Source: Labilithrix sp. (lineage in GTDB: Bacteria > Myxococcota_A > Polyangia > Polyangiales > Polyangiaceae). From it: a stretch of 64,000 bases of DNA. Shown here one piece after another: positions 25,980 to 34,691 of this stretch. The stretch lies in contig JAHBWE010000016.1 in assembly GCA_019637155.1 (NCBI GenBank), positions 186,001-250,000 of the forward strand, written 5' to 3'. The translations under genes were made by a program, and so were the position numbers. The notes under the pieces were generated by a model, which was not told the origin of the DNA, did no database searches, and saw nothing but the letters and a program-made list of their open reading frames with translations. Position 1 is the stretch's first letter. Every line of letters begins with the position of its first letter.

Positions 25980-26352
25980 AGGAGGGAGGAGCACGATGCG
26001 GCATGCCGCGACGGAGCTGTGTCCGTTATCGCGGATGCTGCATCGGCGCGACATGACAGCGTTGTCCCGGCGCGGAGGTACGAGTGTCTTCGGGCCGCCA
26101 CTGTGTCGAATCGTGCGCAGCGAGACGGTGTCGGAAATCGTGCAACGGGCTCTTTACCGCGGCCGTTTTCGTGTAGGGTGCCGCCGCGGCCCTGGTCCTG
26201 CCTGGGCTGAAGATTCGATCAAGAGAGCTTCGCGCCAACGGCTCCGTTTGGATTCTTCGGCAACAAGCTTCGTCAATCGTCAGTTCGAGGCGTCGTATGG
26301 CATCGCCCAGGTATGGGCCCGGCCAGGCGCTGAGTAAGAAGGAGAGCTTCAA
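25980..26352 (+). other. 373-bp intergenic region with 5' leader of the Cys-rich lipoprotein gene
   Basis: No gene is supported here. The stretch is less GC-rich than its flanks. TAGGGT (26174-26179), 15 bases after TTTACC (26153-26158), is a weak promoter candidate. A strong ribosome binding site AAGGAG (26339-26344) sits 8 bases before the ATG, which is unusual in this window where most starts have none. The long leader could carry regulation, but no riboswitch pattern is recognised. Confidence 0.4.
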
Positions 26353-27570
26353 ATGAATACGAAACGCTTCTACGGCGCCGCCCTCATGGGCGCGATCCTC
26401 GTCCCCGTCGCCCTCACGGCCTGCGGTGACGGCGAGGACAACCCGCTCTGCTGCAACGAGTTCAAGGCGGGCGCCACCATCAGCGCCAACATCGGCGGCA
26501 GCGCCGAGAGCCAGGTCGCTGTCCAGGCGGTCGCCGACTTCGCCGGCATCGCCTCGGCGGCGCTCGACGACATCTCGTCGGCCTGCAAGGCCATGGCGTC
26601 CGACCTCGACGCGCCGGCGGCGACGCTCGACGCGGCGGAGAAGGAGACCGACAAGCAGAAGCGCATGCAGGCGTACTGCGCGGCGGCCGTGTCGGCGATC
26701 GGCTCGGTGAAGGCCAAGGCGTCGGGCACGCTCACCGTCGACTTCGTCCCGCCGAAGTGCGAGGCGTCGCTCAGCGCGAAGGCCAACTGCCAGGCGAAGT
26801 GCTCGGCCAGCGGCAGCTGCGATATCAAGGCGACCCCGCCGACGTGCGAGGGCGGCAGCCTCGAGGTCTCGTGCAAGGGCTCGTGCGAGGCGAAGGCCGG
26901 CGCGAAGCTGAACTGCACGGGCTCGTGCAGCGCGACGTGCACCGGCAAGTGCACGGCCGAGGGCGGCGTCCAGTGCGCCGGTGAGTGCAACGGCACGTGC
27001 GAAGGCAACACCGCGAACGGCGCGGCCTCGGGCAAGTGCGAAGGCACCTGCAAGGGCACGTGCTCGGCCACGGCGCCGAACGTGACCTGCGAGGGCTCCT
27101 GCGAGGGCGAGTGCGGCGGTAGCTGCACCGGCTCGGCCGAGGCCTCGGTCAAGTGCGACGGCGAGTGCAAGGCCGACTACGAGCCGCTCTCCTGCAAGGG
27201 TGGCGAGCTCAAGGGCGGCTGCCAGGTCGAGGCGAAGTGCGACGCGAACTGCGATGCGTCCGTCTCGGCGAAGGCGAACTGCTCGCCGCCGTCCGTCACG
27301 GTGGCGTTCGCGGGTGCGGCCGACGTCCAGGCGGCCGGCAAGCTCCGCGCGACGCTCGAGGCGAACTTCGGCATCATCCTCGCGTTCCGCGCGCGCCTCG
27401 AGGGCATGGTCAAGGTCACCACGTCGTTCAGCGCGAACGTCACGGCGGTCACCGACATCAAGGCGGCCTGCATCCCGCCGGTCGTCGCAGCGGTCGGCAC
27501 GGCGCTCGCCGATGCGCAGGCGGCGGCTTCGGCCACGGTCAGCGTCGCGGGCTCCGTCACCGGCGGCTGA
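26353..27570 (+). CDS. Large cysteine-repeat lipoprotein
   Basis: 405 residues. Lipoprotein signal ends at VALTACGDG. The N-terminal helical segment (about 35-130) is followed by about 180 residues with roughly 28 cysteines in short repeats of the type C-x-G-x-C (for example CTGSCSATCTGKC and CEGTCKGTC). The C-terminal 90 residues are again helical (ANFGIILAFRARLEGMVKV). The repeat unit resembles neither EGF nor ferredoxin motifs I know. It is probably an outer-membrane lipoprotein with a disulfide-rich or metal-binding rod. The unusually clear ribosome binding site and following terminator suggest high expression. Confidence 0.8.
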   Translation: MNTKRFYGAALMGAILVPVALTACGDGEDNPLCCNEFKAGATISANIGGSAESQVAVQAVADFAGIASAALDDISSACKAMASDLDAPAATLDAAEKETDKQKRMQAYCAAAVSAIGSVKAKASGTLTVDFVPPKCEASLSAKANCQAKCSASGSCDIKATPPTCEGGSLEVSCKGSCEAKAGAKLNCTGSCSATCTGKCTAEGGVQCAGECNGTCEGNTANGAASGKCEGTCKGTCSATAPNVTCEGSCEGECGGSCTGSAEASVKCDGECKADYEPLSCKGGELKGGCQVEAKCDANCDASVSAKANCSPPSVTVAFAGAADVQAAGKLRATLEANFGIILAFRARLEGMVKVTTSFSANVTAVTDIKAACIPPVVAAVGTALADAQAAASATVSVAGSVTGG

Positions 27571-27606
27571 TCGCGTGATGCCCCGCTCCACGTGAGCGGT
27601 GGCTTG

Positions 27607-27643
27607 GAAGAGCGCGTCTCCCTTCGCGGGTGGCGCGCTCTTC
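27607..27643 (+). terminator. Rho-independent-like terminator hairpin
   Basis: GAAGAGCGCG (27607-27616) and CGCGCTCTTC (27634-27643) form a perfect 10-bp stem 36 bases after the lipoprotein stop, followed by TTCATTTC on the plus strand. It is the best terminator in the window and lies between convergent genes; on the minus strand the hairpin is preceded by the complementary A-rich bases. Confidence 0.7.
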
Positions 27644-27681
27644 TTCATTTCGGCGACCCGTCGGGTGTATGTATTGCGCAG

Positions 27682-28095
27682 TTAGTTGCAGAACTGCGTG
27701 CACGCTTCGGCGACGCAGCCGTCGCGGGCGTCGGCGGCCTGGCGGCAGGCGGGGGGGGCGTTCGCGTAGCAGCCGTCGAGGCACGCGCAGTCGTCTTGGA
27801 TGCAGCCGAGGGCGCAGTTGCGGATCCCCTCGTCGCAGGAGGTCTTCATCGCGGCGTCCTGGTTCGAGCACGCGGCGGAGAAGGCCTTCAACGCCTCGCA
27901 CTCGCAGCGCGGCGACACGACGGCGGCCTCGCAGATCGAGCAGTTCTCGGCGCTGCGGTTCCAGCCTTGCCGGATGTCGCAGGCGGCGCGGAGGTTGTTC
28001 ACGCCGTTGCCGACCTTGGGCTTGTCGTCGTCGTCGCTCCCGCACCCGGCAGCAACGACCAACGCGACGGAAAGAAAGGCGAAGAAGCGTTTCAC
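27682..28095 (-). CDS. Small cysteine-rich lipoprotein
   Basis: 137 residues from a GTG with a ribosome binding site (GGAG) 5 bases upstream. Lipobox VVAAGCGSDDDD, then a 100-residue domain with about 16 cysteines (NCSICEA, CECEALKAF, NCALGCIQDDCACLDGC). The spacing suggests a helical disulfide-rich fold. No family recognised. Convergent with the large Cys-repeat lipoprotein, which it does not resemble in repeat pattern. Confidence 0.75.
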   Translation of the reverse strand: MKRFFAFLSVALVVAAGCGSDDDDKPKVGNGVNNLRAACDIRQGWNRSAENCSICEAAVVSPRCECEALKAFSAACSNQDAAMKTSCDEGIRNCALGCIQDDCACLDGCYANAPPACRQAADARDGCVAEACTQFCN

Positions 28096-28194
28096 GGGAT
28101 CTCCGTACAACGACCGCGACCATGACGCGAGCGCGGCGGTAGCGACAGGGGGTTGCGGCTGGATGCCGCGCTCGGGTGGGCGGAGCGCGAATGC

Positions 28195-28200
28195 TACGAT
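28195..28200 (+). promoter_or_regulatory. Extended -10 (TGCTACGAT) with leaderless spacing
   Basis: TACGAT preceded by TGC, ending 6 bases before the ATG at 28207. The TG extension strengthens the case for a promoter whose transcript starts at the initiation codon. Confidence 0.4.
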
Positions 28201-28206
28201 GCGTGA

Positions 28207-29058
28207 ATGGGCGCTCATCCGATCTATCGCGTCGATCCGGCGGACCCGCGGGCGCCGTCGGACGAGGTGTGGGCCGAGCTCTCCGAGGACGAGCGTCGGG
28301 CGATCGTCGCGGCACTTCCGAGCGAGATCGAGCTGGGGCCGCCCGAGGGGGACACGCATCGCATCGCGATCGAGAAGACGAAGGATCCGCTGGAGGGGTT
28401 CTTCGAGCGGCTCGGGCGGCGTGTGTACATCTCCTCGAACCTCGCGGTGTACTACCCGAACGAGAGGGTGTTCGCGCCCGATCTCCTCGCCGTGCTCGAC
28501 GTCGATCCGCACCGGCGCGAGAAGTGGGTCGTTCAGGACGAGAAGCGAGGTCTCGACTTCGTCCTCGAGGTGAACGTCGGCGGCGATCGAGCGAAGGACT
28601 TCCAGCGGAACGTCGACCTCTACGCGCGGCTCGGGATCGCGGAGTACTTCATCTACGATCCGCCGCGCGGACTCATTCGCGCGTTCGCGCTCCCGAGCGA
28701 CGGCCGAACGTACGATCCCGTGCTCGGGCAACAAGGCCGGTTCCCGTCGCGCGTCCTCGGGCTCGACCTCGGCCTCGAAGACGGTGTGCTGCGCTTCTTC
28801 TTCAATGGCGCGATCGTGCCGGAGACGCGCGAGCTCCTCGACCGGGCGCAGCGCCTCCTCTCGGACGTCATGGCGAAGTACGACGCCGCGCTCCGCCGCG
28901 CCGAGGAGGCGGAGGCCGGACGCGAAGAGGAGCGCCGCGCGCGCGAAGAGGAGCACCGCGCGCGCGAAGAGGAGCACCGCGCGCGGGAGGCAGCGGAGGA
29001 GCGGGTTCGCGAGCTGCTCGCCGAGAACGAGCGGCTTCGGCGCGAGCGCGATTCGTAG
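28207..29058 (+). CDS. Uma2 family (DUF820) protein with C-terminal coiled coil
   Basis: 283 residues. The Uma2 core spans about 45-205: FAPDLLAVLDVDP (conserved Asp), LDFVLEVNVGGDRAKDF (E-x-N/K region), NVDLYARLGIAEYFIYDP. The C-terminal 75 residues are an Arg/Glu-rich coiled coil in which the unit RAREEEH is repeated. The 21-base DNA repeats encoding it (28945-28985) may vary in number. Architecture differs from the Uma2 gene at 22149, which has no coiled coil. Confidence 0.85.
   Translation: MGAHPIYRVDPADPRAPSDEVWAELSEDERRAIVAALPSEIELGPPEGDTHRIAIEKTKDPLEGFFERLGRRVYISSNLAVYYPNERVFAPDLLAVLDVDPHRREKWVVQDEKRGLDFVLEVNVGGDRAKDFQRNVDLYARLGIAEYFIYDPPRGLIRAFALPSDGRTYDPVLGQQGRFPSRVLGLDLGLEDGVLRFFFNGAIVPETRELLDRAQRLLSDVMAKYDAALRRAEEAEAGREEERRAREEEHRAREEEHRAREAAEERVRELLAENERLRRERDS
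28927..28990 (+). repeat. Tandem 21-base repeat within the Uma2 gene
   Basis: GCGCGCGAAGAGGAGCACCGC occurs in near-perfect tandem, about three units, encoding RAREEEH repeats of a coiled coil. The unit is a multiple of three, so copy changes would keep the frame. Confidence 0.7.
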
Positions 29059-29095
29059 GGAATCGACGCGCGCGCGTGGGTATGCTCGCGCGTGC

Positions 29096-30649
29096 ATGGC
29101 GAACGACGATTCGAGCGAGAGGGACGTCGAGGCGGCGAGCTCGAAGGCGGCGCGGCTGTCCGCGATCCCGTCGGCGCCGACGACGCTCGCGCCCGGGTCG
29201 CTCCCCGACGACTCGATGGAGCCGCCCGACTCCGCGCTCTGGATCGAGGGCAAGCGGATCGAAGACGGCGACGTCGCGTGGATCACCGATCCGTGGACGC
29301 AGGAGCGCGTCGGCTCCGTCGTGCTCGCGAACGAGGTGCAGGCGGACCTCGCGGCGAACGCGGCCAAGCGCGCCTTCGAGACGATGCGGAAGACGCCGAG
29401 CTTCGCGCGGCGGCGGCTCCTCCTCGACGTCGCGCGGCGCATCGCCGAGGCGCGCGAGGAGCTCGCGATCCTCATCGAGCACGAGTCGGGGAAGCCGAAG
29501 ACGCTCGCGCGCTTCGAGGTCGATCGCGCGATCACCACCTTCGAGCTCGGCGCGGAGGAGGCGGTGCGCATCGGCGGCGAGGTCGTGCCGCTCGACGTGA
29601 CCGAGCCGACCGCGAGCTACCGCGGACACTGGCAGCGCGTCCCGCGCGGGCCCGTGCTCGCGATCTCGCCGTTCAACTACCCGCTCAACCTCGTCGCGCA
29701 CAAGGTCGCGCCCGCGCTCGCGTGCGGCGCGCCGGTGGTGCTCAAGCCCGCGCCGCAGACGCCGCTCACCGCGCTCCGCCTCGCCGAGATCGTGCGCGAC
29801 GCCGGCGCGCCGACCGACGCGCTGCAGGTCGTGCCGTGCAGCAACGAGGTCGCGGAGACGCTCGTGCGCAACGACGTCTTCGCCGTCCTCTCGTTCACCG
29901 GCAGCGACAAGGTCGGGTGGCACCTCAAGTCGATCGCGGGGCGCAAGCACGTGCTGCTCGAGCTCGGCGGCAACGCCGCGTGCATCGTCCACGAAGACGC
30001 ACAGAACCTCGGCCAGATCGCGGCGACGATCTGCGCGAGCGCGTTCAACTACGCGGGCCAGGTCTGCATCAAGACGCAGCGCCTCTACGTCCACGCCGCC
30101 GTCGCCGACCGCTTGATGACGGAGCTCGCCGCGCGCGCGAAGGCGTACGAGCCGCAGGATCCGAAGAGCCCGACCACCGCGATCGGGCCGATGATCGACG
30201 AGCGCGCCGCGAAGCGCGTCGAGCAATGGATCGATCAGGCGCGCGCGGGCGGCGCCGAGGCTCTCGCGTCCGGGCCGCGCGTCAACAACCGCCTCCCCGC
30301 GCACGTGCTCCGCTTCGACGGGCCGGGGCGCGGCCTCCCGATCGTGGAGGAGGAGGTGTTCGGCCCCGTCCTCACCGTGCACACCTACGAGCGCTTCGAG
30401 GACGCGCTCGAGATGGCGGGGTCGACACGCTACGGCCTCCAGGCGGGGGTGTACACCGACTCGATCGCGCGGATGCGTGAGGCCTTCGATCGCCTCGACG
30501 TCGGGGCGCTCATCGTCAACGACGTCCCGAGCACGCGCGTCGACGCGATGCCGTACGGCGGCCGCCGCGACTCCGGCATTGGCCGCGAAGGCGTGCGCTA
30601 TGCGATCGAGGAGATGACCGACCGCAAGATGCTCGTCATGCGCGCGTGA
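29096..30649 (+). CDS. Aldehyde dehydrogenase family protein
   Basis: 517 residues. The first 45 are Ser/Ala-rich and not part of the fold. Motifs: SPFNYPLNLVAHKVAPAL, the NAD-binding VLSFTGSDKVGWHLK, the catalytic Glu in LLELGGNAACIVHE, the catalytic Cys in FNYAGQVCIKTQR, and EEEVFGPVLTVHTY. It would oxidise an aldehyde to an acid with NAD(P)+; it resembles succinate-semialdehyde/glyceraldehyde-type enzymes, but the substrate cannot be told. ATG at 29096 chosen because it is the first in-frame Met with a TATGCT hexamer 9 bases upstream. Confidence 0.9.
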   Translation: MANDDSSERDVEAASSKAARLSAIPSAPTTLAPGSLPDDSMEPPDSALWIEGKRIEDGDVAWITDPWTQERVGSVVLANEVQADLAANAAKRAFETMRKTPSFARRRLLLDVARRIAEAREELAILIEHESGKPKTLARFEVDRAITTFELGAEEAVRIGGEVVPLDVTEPTASYRGHWQRVPRGPVLAISPFNYPLNLVAHKVAPALACGAPVVLKPAPQTPLTALRLAEIVRDAGAPTDALQVVPCSNEVAETLVRNDVFAVLSFTGSDKVGWHLKSIAGRKHVLLELGGNAACIVHEDAQNLGQIAATICASAFNYAGQVCIKTQRLYVHAAVADRLMTELAARAKAYEPQDPKSPTTAIGPMIDERAAKRVEQWIDQARAGGAEALASGPRVNNRLPAHVLRFDGPGRGLPIVEEEVFGPVLTVHTYERFEDALEMAGSTRYGLQAGVYTDSIARMREAFDRLDVGALIVNDVPSTRVDAMPYGGRRDSGIGREGVRYAIEEMTDRKMLVMRA

Positions 30650-30669
30650 CGTGCTAGGAAATCTTCGCT

Positions 30670-31485
30670 GTGCGTCGCTTCGGGTCGCTCCTCGGTGTCC
30701 TCGCCCTCGGCGCGTGCACGCACGGGAGCTGGGGGCGCGGCGGCACGAGCAACGAGATCGTCTTCGGCATCGAGCAGAGCCGGCTCGGCGTCGCGGCGGG
30801 GTACGAGTTCATCGGGCTCGCGAAGCACGGCGGGTCGGCCGCGGTCGCGTTCCGCGACGGCGACGGTCGCGGGCGCTGCTGGTTCGAGCGGCTCGATACG
30901 CGGCTCGGACGTCCTCACGTCGAGAACGGCGTCGCGACGTGGTCGGGCGGCTCGCTCCCGAGCGAGGGCCTCACCGTGCTCGCGAACCAGCCCGACCTCG
31001 TCCGGCGCGAAGGCGCCGCGTGGACCTCGGACGACACGCTCTTCTTCTACGCGGAGGGGTTCGCGATGCCGCCGCTCGAGGGCGTGCGGATGCGCGCGCC
31101 GCTCGTACAGCTCGCGATCGGCGACGTCACCCCCGCGCCCGACGCGACGACGGGCGCGCTCGCGCTCGACGCGACGAGCGAGGTCAGCGTGAAGTGGACC
31201 CCGCCGGTGGAGGACACGCGGTCGCGCGTGATGGTCGCGCTCACGACCGACCTCGCCGAGGTCCGCTGCTTCGACGACGCTGCGAACGGCGGCGCCGTCA
31301 TCGGCAACGAGTGGATCGCGCGCCTCCTCGCGGCGAGCACGAAGGACGACGACGCGGGCGCCGGCGTGACCGGGACGATGACGGTGGCGTCGCATCGCCA
31401 GACGACGCTCTTCGCGGAAGGCGACTGGATCGTCTACGTCGTCGCGGCGCACGTCCACCGCGACATCGCCTTCACCATGCGCTAA
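30670..31485 (+). CDS. Hypothetical lipoprotein
   Basis: 271 residues from a GTG start, with a signal and lipobox GVLALGACTHG. The mature part is rich in predicted beta strands and contains FLEGV-like and VVAAHVHRDIAF segments. There is no recognised motif. It begins 20 bases after the aldehyde dehydrogenase stop and ends 9 bases before the Mrp-like ATPase, so all three may share a transcript, but a functional link is not evident. Confidence 0.65.
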   Translation: MRRFGSLLGVLALGACTHGSWGRGGTSNEIVFGIEQSRLGVAAGYEFIGLAKHGGSAAVAFRDGDGRGRCWFERLDTRLGRPHVENGVATWSGGSLPSEGLTVLANQPDLVRREGAAWTSDDTLFFYAEGFAMPPLEGVRMRAPLVQLAIGDVTPAPDATTGALALDATSEVSVKWTPPVEDTRSRVMVALTTDLAEVRCFDDAANGGAVIGNEWIARLLAASTKDDDAGAGVTGTMTVASHRQTTLFAEGDWIVYVVAAHVHRDIAFTMR

Positions 31486-31494
31486 ATCGGCGCC

Positions 31495-32379
31495 ATGGAA
31501 GCCCCGAAGAGCCGCACGGTAGGTCCGGAGGACCCCGTCCCCGGCGTCGCGCACGTCGTCCTCGTCATGAGCGGAAAGGGCGGTGTCGGCAAGAGCACGA
31601 CCGCGACGAACCTCGCCCTCGCGCTCCATCGTTCGGGATACCGAACCGGTCTCCTCGACGCCGACATCTACGGCCCCTCGATCCCGACGATGCTCGGCGT
31701 CAGCGGCCGTCCCGTCTCGACCGACGGCAAGACGATCGAGCCGCTCGAGCGCTTCGGGCTGAAGCTCATGAGCATCGGCTTCCTCCTCGAGGACCCGAAG
31801 GCGGCCGTCATCTGGCGCGGGCCGATGCTCCACGGCGCGCTCTCGCAGTTCCTCAAGGACGTCGCGTGGGGGGAGCTCGACTTCCTCGTCCTCGATCTCC
31901 CGCCCGGCACCGGCGACGTCGCGCTCTCGCTCTCGCAGCGCCTCGGCGTGACGGGCGCGGTGATGGTGACGACGCCGCAACCCGTCGCGACGGACGACGT
32001 CTACAAGTCCGTCTCGATGTGCCGGAAGGTCAACATCCCGCTCCTCGGCGTCGTCGAGAACATGAGCTGGTTCGTCGACAGCGCGGGCGTGAAGCACGAG
32101 CTCTTCGGCAAGGGCGGCGGCCAGGCCGTCGCTGACTTCGCCGAGACGAGGCTCCTCGCCCAGATCCCGATCGATCAGAGCGTCCGCGAATGGGGCGACA
32201 AGGGCACCCCCGTCGTCCAGGCCGCCCCCGACGGCCCCGTCGCGCAAGCCTTCATGAAGCTCGCCGAAGAGCTCATCATCGTCGTCCAATCCAAGGCCGA
32301 CGCCGGCGACGCCGCCGCCCCCCTCATCGATCGATCCGGCGGCCCCGGCGGCCGCCGCCGCCTCCCCGTCACGAAGTAG
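31495..32379 (+). CDS. Mrp/ApbC-family P-loop ATPase lacking the Fe-S CxxC motif
   Basis: 294 residues. The Mrp/NBP35 ATPase is clear: deviant Walker A GKGGVGKSTTATNLA, DADIYGPSIPTMLG, IWRGPMLHGALSQ, LDLPPGTGDVALSL, and ENMSWFVDSAG. Classic family members carry a CxxC just after ENMS that binds a bridging 4Fe-4S cluster used for cluster transfer; here that position reads FVDSAGVKHELFG, with no cysteine. The N-terminal FeS-assembly domain of longer Mrp proteins is also absent. It may be an ATPase that no longer carries clusters. The C-terminal tail is Gly/Arg-rich. Confidence 0.88.
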   Translation: MEAPKSRTVGPEDPVPGVAHVVLVMSGKGGVGKSTTATNLALALHRSGYRTGLLDADIYGPSIPTMLGVSGRPVSTDGKTIEPLERFGLKLMSIGFLLEDPKAAVIWRGPMLHGALSQFLKDVAWGELDFLVLDLPPGTGDVALSLSQRLGVTGAVMVTTPQPVATDDVYKSVSMCRKVNIPLLGVVENMSWFVDSAGVKHELFGKGGGQAVADFAETRLLAQIPIDQSVREWGDKGTPVVQAAPDGPVAQAFMKLAEELIIVVQSKADAGDAAAPLIDRSGGPGGRRRLPVTK

Positions 32380-32410
32380 CGCAAGCGCCGAGACTGCGGG
32401 CCCGCGCCCG

Positions 32411-32485
32411 CGCCCGCGCCCCGTCGCGATGCGGTTGGAGCCCGCCCCGGGGCCCCGCGCCCGCGCCCCGTCGCGATGCGGTTGG
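32411..32485 (+). repeat. 28-bp direct repeat, two copies
   Basis: CGCCCGCGCCCCGTCGCGAT plus GCGGTTGG occurs at 32411-32438 and again at 32458-32485, identical over 28 bases. The intervening 19 bases are mostly G and C. Probably produced by local duplication beside copy D; not a CRISPR array because there are only two units. Confidence 0.7.
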
Positions 32486-32499
32486 GCCCCACCCCGGGC

Positions 32500-32639
32500 C
32501 CCCGCGACCGCGGCCGCCCCAGCGGTTGCGAAGCAACCCTCGCGCACCGCGCGAGGGCCGTGGTCGCGGGGTGGGGGTGTCGGGGGCAAAGCCCCCGACG
32601 TTGAAAAGCAGGTGTCGGGGGCAAAGCCCCCGACGTTGA
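32500..32639 (-). repeat. Structured dispersed repeat, copy D (covarying stems, duplicated hairpin)
   Basis: Oriented opposite to copies A and B. Outer arms are CCCCGCGACC (32500-32509) and GGTCGCGGGG (32562-32571). The inner hairpin is GGTTGC-GAA-GCAACC (32524-32538). Hairpin 1 is present twice as a 28-bp unit (32577-32604 and 32612-32639). Arms and inner stem differ from copies A-C but remain perfectly complementary, which is compensatory change. Confidence 0.85.
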
Positions 32640-32742
32640 GAGAAGAGAAACTGGATCGATAGCCGTCCATCTGACGCGTCAGATTCCTTGTGCTTTACTC
32701 GTAATGTCGACCGCGCCTCGCATACGGTGGACGTGACCCTTT

Positions 32743-32748
32743 TACCTT
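32743..32748 (+). promoter_or_regulatory. Possible -10 hexamer (TACCTT)
   Basis: TACCTT in a T-rich context (CCCTTTTACCTTCGG) ends 7 bases before the ATG at 32756, the same spacing as other hexamers listed here. A purine-rich GGTGGG also lies directly before the ATG, so a conventional leader is possible. Confidence 0.35.
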
Positions 32749-32755
32749 CGGTGGG

Positions 32756-33823
32756 ATGATGCTCCTTTCCTCTCGGAAGCTGCTCGCGGCTGCTCTCGGA
32801 TTGTCCGTGGTGACGGCGGGTGTGATCGTGGCGTGTGGCTCGGAGGACGAGAGCAAGTTCGATGACCCGGGCGTGAAGCCGGGGTTCTACACGGAGGCCG
32901 GCATCGCCGCGGACGGCGGCGACGATCCGAACGGCGACCTCTACAAGAACGATCCTCCGCCCGCGTGGTGCGGTGTCGAGGCCGGCGCGCCGCCTCCCGT
33001 GGGCGGTACGGAGGAGTGCCCCGACGACAAGAACAAGCCGGGCTGCGGCTGCAACAACGTCGGCGAGGAGGCGAACTGCTGGACCGGCCTCCGCAAGAAC
33101 CGCGGGCTCGGCGGCTGTAAGGACGGCCGCACCGTGTGCCTCAAAGACACCGAGACGCAGGGCAAGTGGGGACCGTGCGAAGGTCAGGTCCTCCCCAAGC
33201 AGGGCGCGACGGGTGCGCCGGCGTGCAGCTGTTTCTCGGTCGGTCTCTGGAAGATCGCGAACACGGCGCCCTGCGTCTGGAACAACAACGGCTGGTACGC
33301 GTTCTCGACGCGCGGTGACGACGCCAGCGGCTGCAGCGGCAGCGTGCCGAAGGACACGGTGCTCGATCCGCTGCCGGACGGCGGCTCCTCCTCCGTGTGG
33401 TCGACGAACACGCTGAAGACCGACTGCGCCGGCTCCTTCAAGCTCGTCTTCCGCATTCGCGTCGGCGACAAGGACAACCCGTCGCCGAACGACTGCATCC
33501 TCGGCGAGAGCGAGACGTTCGCGGACTACCGCGAGGAGAACGTCGAGCAGAAGCTCCCCGACCTCCCGCACTGGAAGTCGACCAACGCCGAGTGCGTGAA
33601 GAAGTGGGAGGTCGACACGCCCGAGGACAAGAGCCCGGGCTACGGCGAGATGATCGTGAAGGGCGGTCAGACGGTCCGCTGCGAAGCGGTCTCCGAGCTC
33701 GGCGTGGACCAGGAGTTCGTCTTCAACCGCGTGAAGTTCTGCCCGAAGATCTGCCGCGACCAGGCGAACGCGAACCACCCGGCCTGCGTCGAGTGCAAGC
33801 TCTCCGGTCAGGGCAACTTCTGA
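32756..33823 (+). CDS. Secreted cysteine-containing lipoprotein
   Basis: 355 residues. The signal ends at VTAGVIVACGSED. An acidic Gly/Asp/Pro linker is followed by Cys pairs CGVEAGAP, CPDDKNKPGCGCNN, CSCFSVGLW and a C-terminal CPKICRDQAN, HPACVEC. About 18 cysteines in total. No recognised domain; a sugar- or metal-binding surface role would be guesswork. Its first codon is ambiguous (ATG at 32756 or 32759). It converges with the MoxR gene, 10 bases apart. Confidence 0.75.
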   Translation: MMLLSSRKLLAAALGLSVVTAGVIVACGSEDESKFDDPGVKPGFYTEAGIAADGGDDPNGDLYKNDPPPAWCGVEAGAPPPVGGTEECPDDKNKPGCGCNNVGEEANCWTGLRKNRGLGGCKDGRTVCLKDTETQGKWGPCEGQVLPKQGATGAPACSCFSVGLWKIANTAPCVWNNNGWYAFSTRGDDASGCSGSVPKDTVLDPLPDGGSSSVWSTNTLKTDCAGSFKLVFRIRVGDKDNPSPNDCILGESETFADYREENVEQKLPDLPHWKSTNAECVKKWEVDTPEDKSPGYGEMIVKGGQTVRCEAVSELGVDQEFVFNRVKFCPKICRDQANANHPACVECKLSGQGNF

Positions 33824-33833
33824 CGTCGAGGAG

Positions 33834-34679
<846 letters not shown>

Positions 34680-34691
34680 GCTCTCTCGATA

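Larger units (their letters stand above)
32380..32755 (+). other. 376-bp intergenic region filled with repeats
   Basis: No gene is supported. It contains two 28-bp direct repeats (32411-32438 and 32458-32485), then structured repeat copy D (32500-32639), then 100 bases of ordinary sequence with a TTTTACCTT hexamer near the next start. See the repeat entries. Confidence 0.7.

Noticed and set aside
32411..32485. Two 28-bp direct repeats considered as a CRISPR array
   Set aside because: Only two units, a very GC-rich 19-base spacer and no Cas genes; better explained as a local duplication beside repeat copy D.
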